Origin: Basidiobolus ranarum
Lineage: Eukaryota; Basidiobolomycota; Basidiobolomycetes; Basidiobolales
Length of the DNA: 25,576 nucleotides
Direction: 5' to 3'
Assembly: GCA_040143965.1 (NCBI GenBank)
Contig: JASJQH010000141.1
Coordinates: 1 to 25,576, forward strand
How positions within the stretch are numbered: position 1 is the first letter of the stretch; the number at the start of each line of letters is the position of its first letter. Under the pieces are notes generated by a model, which worked only from the letters and a program-made list of their open reading frames with translations, was not told the DNA's origin and did no database searches. Position numbers and translations under genes: made by a program. Of the stretch, positions 1 to 7,306 are shown in pieces.

Positions 1-467
1 AAAAAAAAAGGACTTGTACATATATCGAAAATTTGAGTCTTTAAGGAATATAGTGATAGCTTGAATTGCAGTGGAATAGCTAGTTCTCTTTTAGGATTTT
101 TCTCGCAATTCGATGAGAGCAGTCATAATGGCAACGATTTACTCATTCAACGTTTTTTAAATCGTTTAAATAATATCATAGCTTTTGCCTAATATAGGTT
201 AAACAGATGATCCATAGATTATGTGTGGAATGTACAATGGTCTCATTATAATAATAGGACAATACAGTCCCGTGATTTTCTCGTATATTCCTTCACCGCA
301 GCTTCTCACTTGTGTGTTATTCCCATTAAAACTTGGCGGTTTATTTGCTATTCTTAGCTTCGTTTTCCATGTTCATTAGCTATATTTCCAAGTGATCAGT
401 AATATCATTCACCTTTAGAGTGGTCACTTTTTAGTTTAAATTTCCCTTCTCAACCTAATATCCTAAC
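1..467. other. 5' flank of the coiled-coil gene
   Basis: There is no open frame of useful length on either strand. The sequence is A+T-rich with a short A-run at the window edge. It probably holds the promoter and 5' leader of the gene starting at 468. I see no strong TATA box. The last 30 bases before the ATG are pyrimidine-rich, as in many fungal leaders. Confidence 0.5.
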
Positions 468-1931
468 ATGTTACCCTTAATTTCTTTATCTCCCGAGCGC
501 TTCTCCAAACGACACAGTCAAGCATTTGCTGGACTTCAAAGTATAATACAATACAACATAGATGATCACTTGAACACTTTACCAAAGTCTTCTCTTACTC
601 TTTCAAAGTTTCAAAATCTTTCCTTTGCTTTAAAGGAAAATCAAGGGACTCTTGAATTAGTTCACGGTTTGGAGACTTTTGCTCAAAATCTTGAACAAGA
701 AACTATTGTAGTTACAAAATCTCTATTATACCTCAAAAGGTTACCCTTACCAGAATTTTCGGAGGAACTGTGTAGATATTCCAACCAAACATATCCTACC
801 TTCGAAAAACCAACGTTACCGCTATGTAGATACAAATCGCTCGACTCTTGTGATGCACCGGATGTCTCCTCAGAAACTCAAGATATGAGCTCACCCTCCC
901 TAAAAGTCGTTCTCGCTGAAATCTCCCAAGATAGAGTGTCTTGGCAATACAATCAAATTTTGGACTATATTACTAGACTTATTAGCGAAGTATCCTCTAA
1001 AAAATGTATTTTAGAAAACTCTGTTCACGAAATTGACCAACTTTCCAATCAAATTACCTCGAAAAGCAACGAAGTTGAAAAGATCACCATGAAAGCACTC
1101 GGGCAAAAGGCCATTCATTTATTCAAGGATCACCCTGGGTTGCTTCGAGACTTGGGAGAAGCTATTCGTAAAATAGAAGGAACTTATTCTGTTCATTTCC
1201 ATCCTTATGTAATATTACACGTATTTATATCAGCTATTCAGTACCGTCAACACCAGCTCGCCAGCTTTCTCTTGGACCAGGATTACAATTGGATAGAGAA
1301 GATGGCTTCTGATATCGAGAAGACAGTTCAAACAGCGATCACTCTAGCTCATCAAATTATGCAACAGCATGATAAACTAATGAACTGGCGTCGAAAACTT
1401 TTGGATGTCTATCTTGATAAGAAGAAACAAATATGCCGAGTTAAGCCTAACAAATACCTATTCGAAAAAAATCAACTTCTTGAGCAAAAGAAAACTTTAA
1501 CCCATAGATCCTTTTCAAAACTCCAAGAATTAACTGCGGAAACGGCACAAACAGCAGAGCAATTTCTGACCCACGTTCGTAATTTATTTCATGAAATCGA
1601 CGAAAAAATCACCAGCAACAGTAACATAGATCAACACGAACGAGAACTCCTTAGTCAACTCATGACATCCTCTTTTGATGCACCAACAACCACTAAAGCT
1701 CCCCCTTCCTACAACCAGAGTCTCGTATCTAAGAAGAGTACTCACGACCAACTAGAGTTCAATTCACGAGCTTCTGCTGCTCATATTTACTCGTTTGAAC
1801 TGAAACATCAAAACGAACTTGAGCGGCTTCTTCATCTGATCCAGGTCTTGGATGCACAAGGAAAGGTCCTGATCATGGTGAATGAAATATTCTCTAGTTG
1901 GGTTCAACCATTTGGTCATGGTAAAGCATAG
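468..1931 (+). CDS. uncharacterised coiled-coil protein, 487 aa
   Basis: A single uninterrupted frame of 487 residues begins at an ATG in a pyrimidine-rich leader. I do not recognise the family. The protein is polar and largely helical. Residues about 160-210 form a heptad-like stretch rich in Leu, Ile, Glu, Lys and Gln. Further long helices are likely at 270-320 and 335-395, and a last one at 435-470. A Ser/Pro/Thr-rich, probably disordered segment lies at about 400-430, and 100-145 looks like a low-structure linker. There is no signal peptide, membrane segment or enzyme motif. The pattern of long helices with flexible joints fits a cytoskeletal, spindle or vesicle-tethering subunit (augmin/HAUS-type proteins look like this), but that is only a resemblance. 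No intron is needed, unlike most neighbours. Its 3' end faces the 7TM gene, 172 bp away. Confidence 0.85.
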   Translation: MLPLISLSPERFSKRHSQAFAGLQSIIQYNIDDHLNTLPKSSLTLSKFQNLSFALKENQGTLELVHGLETFAQNLEQETIVVTKSLLYLKRLPLPEFSEELCRYSNQTYPTFEKPTLPLCRYKSLDSCDAPDVSSETQDMSSPSLKVVLAEISQDRVSWQYNQILDYITRLISEVSSKKCILENSVHEIDQLSNQITSKSNEVEKITMKALGQKAIHLFKDHPGLLRDLGEAIRKIEGTYSVHFHPYVILHVFISAIQYRQHQLASFLLDQDYNWIEKMASDIEKTVQTAITLAHQIMQQHDKLMNWRRKLLDVYLDKKKQICRVKPNKYLFEKNQLLEQKKTLTHRSFSKLQELTAETAQTAEQFLTHVRNLFHEIDEKITSNSNIDQHERELLSQLMTSSFDAPTTTKAPPSYNQSLVSKKSTHDQLEFNSRASAAHIYSFELKHQNELERLLHLIQVLDAQGKVLIMVNEIFSSWVQPFGHGKA

Positions 1932-1942
1932 ATTTTATCAAG

Positions 1943-2030
1943 AGATTCAACACGAGTAAGAGATCCAATACGAGTGGATTTTTTATGGACAATTAAGGGA
2001 CTCAATACGAGTGGATTTGTTATATGCTTG
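1943..2030. repeat. imperfect direct repeats between convergent genes
   Basis: Three spaced copies of a block with core CAAYACGAGT lie at about 1943-1957, 1961-1985 and 1999-2023. The last two extend to CAATACGAGTGGATTT. Just downstream, CATTCAATA occurs twice. The repeats fall in the shared 3' region of the coiled-coil gene and the 7TM gene, so they may lie in the 3' UTRs of one or both transcripts. Confidence 0.7.
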
Positions 2031-2057
2031 CATTCAATATATACTTACATTCAATAG

Positions 2058-2063
2058 AATAAA
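2058..2063 (+). terminator. AATAAA polyadenylation signal
   Basis: A perfect AATAAA lies 127 bases after the stop codon at 1931 and before the opposing gene's stop codon at 2104. It is the best candidate cleavage signal for the coiled-coil transcript. Confidence 0.45.
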
Positions 2064-2103
2064 TGTTACAGGTTAGCTCAGCTGATCTCCAATAAACATT
2101 ACT

Positions 2104-3146
2104 TCACTCTCTGGATATCGGAGACGGTCTCGGCGGAGGAGTGAGTCCGTTGGGAGTATATGGCTCAGGCTTAATTGGTTCAATCTCAATGTTGATCTGA
2201 TCAGTGGGCATTCTCTTGAACGAATTAATATGACTACTCCAGTGACTACTACCTTCCGATTTGTTGGGTCGAGATGAATTAGTATATTGATCCATGGGAG
2301 ATGAAGGATTCGTTCCTTTCCCTGGTTCACTGGACATCTTGAGTTTATGAGTATGTTGTAATTGCTCTGAAGTAAGCTTCGAAGCAGTCGCCCCTAAAAT
2401 CCCCATGTTAATCATAGCTAAAGAAATATCAACATTGTGAGAGGGAGCTTACAACTAATCACGAAAAAGATCGAAGATTGCTCCTTCAGTACATTCGTCA
2501 TGGCTAAGATAACCATGAGTACACTCACAGTAGCCGTACCCAAGCAATAGATGGTTCCATCGGTCAATAAGGTAGCATACAATCGCGTATGGGTGAACTT
2601 CCAGAGATTGTAGATTCTAGTCAAGAAGAATACGGAGAAGAATCCATTGACCAGTAACTCAGTCGCCACCACTGAAACGGCACCAAACGTACTGACTTGA
2701 GTATCACAGGTACGCAAAGAAGTGGTGATAGGCTTCATTTGGAATAAATTCAATACTCCAGCGGCTAGTCGAATGAACTCACATACCGCCCCAAGCAATA
2801 GGATACTTTTAGATCTAGTTGAGCCGTAGTATGCTTTCAAAAGAAGAATCAGTTCAATCGAAAGGGTGGAGGTTAGATTGAGGATGGCAGCGAAATAGAT
2901 GCGTGTGCTACAAAATTCATCGTAATAAAAGAAAGTGATGATCATGGTGATATTTGTGATGGAGCCTAGTAGTGATTGTATGAAGTTAAGAATGTACATG
3001 GACTTTCTATCAACTAGTAGTAAGCGAGTGGCGTGGTAGGTGTTGTTAACGAAAACCACTGTCACCATAGCTATGATGGCCATGCTAGTATTCGAGTTGA
3101 ACAGCATCTGGAGCTGTGTGGTGATATGCGTCGGCTGAGCGTTCAT
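2104..3146 (-). CDS. seven-transmembrane GPCR-like protein, 335 aa, 2 exons
   Basis: Exons are complement(2453-3146) and complement(2104-2417). The 35-nt intron runs GTAAGC to TTTAG and is phase 1, inside the last helix. Joining them gives 335 residues. Hydrophobic segments lie at about 21-45, 50-75, 83-107, 114-137, 154-180, 196-220 and 225-245, so seven helices are likely. A polar, Ser/Pro-rich tail of about 90 residues ends in SPISRE. Cys79, just before helix 3, and Cys147, in the helix 4-5 loop, sit where rhodopsin-fold receptors carry their conserved disulfide; this supports a receptor-like fold but does not prove it. I do not recognise a named family, and a non-receptor membrane protein is possible. 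An upstream in-frame ATG at 3185 would add 13 residues, but it abuts the TATA tract at 3187-3197, so I prefer the ATG at 3146. Confidence 0.75.
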
Positions 3147-3186
3147 GATGTACAAGAGAGTGTAAAGCGTTGGAGTACATGGCATC

Positions 3187-3197
3187 TATATATATAT
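3187..3197 (-). promoter_or_regulatory. TATA box of the 7TM gene
   Basis: An 11-base alternating TA tract lies about 40 bases upstream of the chosen ATG at 3146. Its position makes the more distal ATG at 3185 an unlikely start, because that ATG would probably not be in the mRNA. Confidence 0.5.
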
Positions 3198-3376
3198 GAA
3201 CGCTCATTAGACAAACAGTAGCATTGGTGTCAAACGGTTGACACATTATTAAACAATATAGGAGCCCAAGTGAAATCATTACAATAGGGAGGTGAGACTG
3301 TTAATTTGTTGTCTAGAACCATGATCTACCACTTGCCCAGTATATATATATTTGTAACCACTAGTATTAATCACTA

Positions 3377-3560
3377 GTATATTCGTAACCACCCACCCTG
3401 TATATTCGTGACTATAGCTCAAAATCATACCCCTTACCTCATTGTTGGGAGAACAATGTGCTTCTAAACCGTATATTCGAACCATACATTTGGACCATAC
3501 AATTGAACCGTATATTCGAACCATACATTTGGACCATACAATTGAACCGTATATTCGAGA
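3377..3560. repeat. 39-bp tandem repeat and GTATATTCG words
   Basis: A 39-bp unit starts at 3468 and repeats exactly at 3507. A third, degenerate copy starts at 3546. Each unit contains GTATATTCG. The same nonamer also occurs at 3377-3385 and 3400-3408, followed by related bases, so five copies lie at 3377, 3400, 3471, 3510 and 3549. The two full units are identical, which suggests recent duplication or slippage. Confidence 0.9.
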
Positions 3561-3823
3561 ATACATTATTCCTCTTCTGTTGATCTTCACTTATGAGTTT
3601 GCGCCACCCGTTTTGGTGGATATTCCCAGGCTAAATGCTAACACTTGGATAAAGGCAATGTTCAACCTGATAAAAATATGGGAAATATTGTAACGATAAG
3701 CTAATATTTTCCCACCTTATTGTCTTCGTGACCTCATCCACTTGGTATTGGTTGATGATGGGGTCTATGAGCTAACAATACAAGTACTCAGTCGTGGCTT
3801 ATTAACTTTCAATCGTTTACAAA

Positions 3824-3829
3824 TATAAA
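3824..3829 (+). promoter_or_regulatory. TATA box of the ALDH gene
   Basis: TATAAA lies 62 bases before the ATG at 3892, in keeping with the TATA-to-ATG distances seen for other genes in the window. Confidence 0.4.
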
Positions 3830-3891
3830 CTGATACATAGCAACGCTTCAAACCAAACTCACCTTCCAACTCTTCTACTTTATCTTTAAAA

Positions 3892-5880
3892 ATGCTGTTG
3901 GACTCTTCTGAAATAGTGGTGGTTAAGAATTACGTGAATGGAGAATTTATAGAACCACTTAACAAGGAATATATTGATACCTACGACCCTTCTCAAGGCA
4001 GTGTAAGGTCGAGCTCATTCCATTCACTTATATACTCTCTTTAACCGTACCCTTGTTTAAAGGTTTACGCTAAGCTTCCCGACTCTGACACTGAAGATAT
4101 TAATAATGCTGTACAAGCTGCTCATAAAGCCTTTGAAACTTGGTCCAAAACCTCGGCCACTGAACGTTCAGCATACCTTTACCGTATTGCTGAAATACTT
4201 GAGAAAAGAATTCCAGAGTTTGCCAAAGCTGAATCACGAGACCAAGGGAAAACGGTGAAATTCGCAAAAACCGTTGATATTCCTAGATCAGTACTTAATT
4301 TTCGATACTTTGCCGGACATATACTTCACTCTCAAGAAAGTGCTACCTTTCTAGAGGATGTAGCGGTGAATTACACTCAACGAGTTCCCATAGGAGTTGC
4401 AGGACTTATTAGTCCTTGGAATTTGTAAGTTTCAAAATAATATTCGAGGTCATACAAATGAATCCATTCAATTGATATCTTCACTCCTTGTCATTAGACC
4501 TTTGTATCTACTCACTTGGAAGATTGCCCCTTGTCTAGCTGGTATCTATAATTGGATTGAAATTCATAATGGAATCTTGGTGACCAATTACTTTTGAATT
4601 TAGCCGGTAACACATGCGTCTGTAAACCTAGTGAATTCACTAGCTTTACTGCTAATCGTAAGAATGGATGTTTATTATCATGAATTTGAATTGAAAACTA
4701 ACATTTGAATAGTACTCTGCTCGGTTTTCCAAGAAGCTGGTCTCCCAAAAGGCGTAGTAAATATGGTATATGGAACAGGTAAAGAAAAGAATGGATCGAA
4801 GACCTTCCATTTACACTACTAAATATCTTTCAATGGATTTAAAAGGACCCAAAGCGGGGAATGCCTTGGTTATTCATCCCAAAGTTCCACTTATATCATT
4901 CACTGGAGGTAACTATATTGGAGAATTTAACTTATGAATGGAATGTCTAGTAATGTTATTTTGATGTATTCAGGTACCGTTACAGGAGCTAAAATTGCTG
5001 GTGGGGCTGCACCACTTTTCAAAAAGTTGTCATTGGAATTAGGTTGGAATAAGCATTGTGTATTGTTGATATAATTAGGGAACTAATTCCTTTCTAGGTG
5101 GAAAAAATGCCAATATCATATTTGATGATTGTAATTTGGAAGAATGTGTCACCACTAGTATTCGATCATCATTCAGTAATCAGGGAGAGATATGTCTGTG
5201 TGGTTCCCGTATATTTGTTCAGGAAACTATTTATGAAAAATTCCTGGAGAAATTCGTTTGCAAAGCCAAAGAACTCACCGTTGGAAATCCGACCGAAGAG
5301 AATACTGATGTGGGAGCATTAATTTCAAAAGAACATTTAGCTAAAGTTAGCGGTTATGTAGATCTTGCCAAACAAGAAGGAGGAACCATACTGTGTGGTG
5401 GTGATAAGCCATCACTTTCATCACAGCATGAAAATGGTTATTTCTACCTTCCAACTATTATCACTGGGTAAGTACATTGGAGTTCGAAACCAATGATTTG
5501 TGTGATATAAATTAATTCTTCTTGTAAATCCGCTCTAATATTTAATGTTGTGTAGAGTAAGCCCCGATTCTAGAGTTATGCAGGAAGAGATATTTGGCCC
5601 AGTGGTAACGGTGTTTCCTTTCAAGACTGAAGAAGAGGCCATTGAACTTGCCAACAACTCACAGTATGGACTATCTGCTTCAGTGTGGAGTGAAAACGGT
5701 CGCCGAGGACGACGCATCGCATCTCAACTAAATGTAGGTACTGTTTGGCTAAATTGTTGGTTAGTACGAGATTTAAGAATGCCCTTTGGTGGTATGAAAG
5801 CATCTGGAGTTGGTAGAGAAGGAGCTGACCACAGTATGGACTTTTTTACTGAACTTAAAACCATTTGTATGGCAAATTAG
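3892..5880 (+). CDS. ALDH8A1: aldehyde dehydrogenase, ALDH8A1 type (2-aminomuconic semialdehyde dehydrogenase), 9 exons
   Basis: Exons are 3892-4002, 4063-4424, 4498-4541, 4604-4657, 4713-4778, 4846-4908, 4974-5042, 5098-5467 and 5556-5880. Together they give 487 residues, the length of human ALDH8A1. The family oxidises 2-aminomuconate semialdehyde with NAD+ in the kynurenine branch of tryptophan breakdown; retinal was an earlier assigned substrate. Visible motifs are QGKT near residue 110, SPWN at 154-157, LELGGKN with catalytic Glu255, and SNQGEICLC with nucleophile Cys289. The C-terminus keeps MPFGGMKASGVGREG and an FFTELKTI tail, both typical of the ALDH8 group. All splice sites are GT-AG, but intron 7 has the weak donor GTTGGA (5043). 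No targeting peptide is evident, so it is probably cytosolic. Related 2-hydroxymuconate semialdehyde dehydrogenases are the main alternative. Confidence 0.93.
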
Positions 5881-5887
5881 TTGTATC

Positions 5888-5893
5888 AATAAA
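5888..5893 (+). terminator. AATAAA polyadenylation signal of the ALDH gene
   Basis: AATAAA begins eight bases after the ALDH stop codon. The opposing gene's stop codon is at 5919-5921, so the two transcripts very likely overlap in their 3' UTRs. Confidence 0.5.
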
Positions 5894-5918
5894 GATTTAT
5901 TAGGAAAATACAAAAAGA

Positions 5919-6353
5919 TTAAACGGTGGATGTGGGTACGGGTATGGGTGGTGAATTACCAACTACATCCAATATCTTCACTGGAGACATTCCAAACATA
6001 GTACAATTCACCGGTTCATATAATATAAAGTAAGTAGGAAGATTAGCCACTTGTGGAGAAATATTCACAATGACACCCATACGAGTAGTGGAAGTTGAAT
6101 CAGTTGGAATAAAATCCTCCAGATCTTTGATATAAGAAATATCTGGTGAATACAAACCCAAAGTTAAATTAGATTGATTTAAGATAGTCACATCTAACAC
6201 TGAAATGGTTAACCAATTCGTAATAGAAGAATGTATCTGTTCAGGTGCTTGAATAGTTACTGCAGTTTGAAGTGATCTTGGATTATCACATTTTCCGTGG
6301 ATGATATTGATTATACTTATTAGAAGAGTACATTTAGTCCAGGTGAAATACAT
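5919..6353 (-). CDS. small secreted glycoprotein with a Kre9/Knh-like beta domain, 144 aa
   Basis: A single-exon frame starts with a good signal peptide: a Lys-containing n-region, then the hydrophobic run TLLISIINIIHG with likely cleavage near Cys22. The mature part has four N-glycosylation sequons (NQS, NLT, NIS, NCT), one further Cys near 119, and ends in a Pro-rich tail PPIPVPTSTV with no hydrophobic GPI tail. It should therefore be secreted, not anchored. The stretch from FIPTDSTSTTRM through NISPQ to YFILYEP can be lined up by eye with NIPSSTRM, NIPQ and YRLFVYTE in the protein encoded at 11225-12544, so both may share the Kre9/Knh-type Ig-like fold. That homology is inferred and weak. 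A TTTAAAA element near 6400 could be its TATA box. Its stop codon is only 38 bases from the ALDH stop codon. Confidence 0.7.
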   Translation of the reverse strand: MYFTWTKCTLLISIINIIHGKCDNPRSLQTAVTIQAPEQIHSSITNWLTISVLDVTILNQSNLTLGLYSPDISYIKDLEDFIPTDSTSTTRMGVIVNISPQVANLPTYFILYEPVNCTMFGMSPVKILDVVGNSPPIPVPTSTV

Positions 6354-6806
6354 CTTTCAAAAGATAATGGATTGTTCAATATCTCAAAAAAAGTAGCCCT
6401 TTTTAAAGGTGAATTCGGATAGAACTTAGGGTGGTTTCATTTATTTACCAGTGTATGTAAAAAAAGGTGGTAAAGAATAGCGGAGATTTGGATGGAATGT
6501 ATTCACTTTGCATTAATCGAAGAATATTTAAAAGAGTCATGGTTATTGGGGAAACTGGTAAAGCTTGCATGAATTTTCAATTGATTCGATAGTGGCTTTA
6601 AACAAAATGACATATCCCGCGTCCCGCGTCCCGTATCTCATACCCCATATATCCCATTCCACCGAAATATTGACTGTGAACTATATAGCAATGCAAATTT
6701 TATTTCCAGGCCGTTGGTTGTTCCATTTAGCTTGTTTCTTAATCTATTCGTTCATCTAATTCATAAATTCATTTGGATCCTGTCTGACTTGTAAACGTAA
6801 TTAACT
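6354..6806. other. intergenic region upstream of the secreted-protein gene
   Basis: No convincing gene. A 64-codon plus-strand frame at 6565-6759 has no family features. At 6616-6634 the heptamer CCCGCGT is repeated 2.7 times, a short G+C-rich slip repeat in an A+T-rich setting. The promoter of the minus-strand gene starting at 6353 must lie at the left edge. Confidence 0.5.
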
Positions 6807-7184
6807 ATGAAAAGAGTAAACAATTGTACAATGTGCGAATATATAGAAATGGTATACAGTACATTAAGGCTTGAGAGTAAGTAACGTAAATGTCACCATC
6901 TATCCCTAAAATGTTACATCTCCATATGTTCTAAAGCAGTGATACTCAGTTCGTGGTCAATTGGATATCTCCCTTTGAGGAGGAGATAGAAGTGGGAAAT
7001 TAAGGTCGAAAATTACAGTTACAAATGGGACGAATATATGGCTTTCTGGCCAGTAAGGAATAGATCAAAGAGCGAAAGAAAAGAGATGAGACGAGCATAT
7101 ATAGAACAGAGGCAACAAGAAGAAAATAGGTCTTTGTTATACCAGCAGGAATATATCAAGGGAAAAGGACACGCTGTTGATTGA
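6807..7184 (+). CDS. tentative small two-exon gene, 79 aa
   Basis: The downstream open stretch 6990-7184 reads like coding sequence: it includes WDEYMAFWPVRNRSKSERKE, then a helical Glu/Gln/Arg-rich run, and ends GKGHAVD before TGA. An in-frame ATG at 7038 alone gives 48 residues. A two-exon model (6807-6880 and 7019-7184; donor GTAACG at 6881, acceptor TTACAG at 7018) gives 79 residues starting MKRVNNCTMCEYIEM, with a CxxC pair. A stronger-looking donor, GTAAGT at 6877, does not give a matching frame. I recognise no family. The size and basic helical C-terminus would suit a small mitochondrial or assembly-factor protein, but that is a guess. Purine-rich DNA alone can mimic such Lys/Glu/Arg-rich frames. 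It would be convergent with UPF1. Confidence 0.3.
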
Positions 7185-7306
7185 GTAGGAAATCAAGCTG
7201 AGACCCGACATCCGGTGATGGCTACACGATGATATCAACTTCATCATCGGTTCGACGATTGTGGTAACGAAAAATATATTAAGCCAGCTAGTGGGTGGTG
7301 AGTTAC

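Larger units (their letters stand above)
3198..3891. other. intergenic region between divergent 7TM and ALDH genes
   Basis: About 0.7 kb with no convincing gene. Two overlapping frames, 83 aa (+) and 103 aa (-), exist only because of the 39-bp repeat, whose length is a multiple of three. The region holds a TA run at 3341-3350, repeated GTATATTCG words and the promoter of the aldehyde dehydrogenase gene. Confidence 0.6.

Noticed and set aside
3033-3693. Several 60-100-codon frames on both strands
   Set aside because: They overlap the 7TM gene or arise from the 39-bp repeat, whose period is a multiple of three.
5545-5803. Minus-strand 60-codon frames inside the ALDH gene
   Set aside because: They are shadows of the last ALDH exon, whose conserved motifs fix the plus strand as coding.
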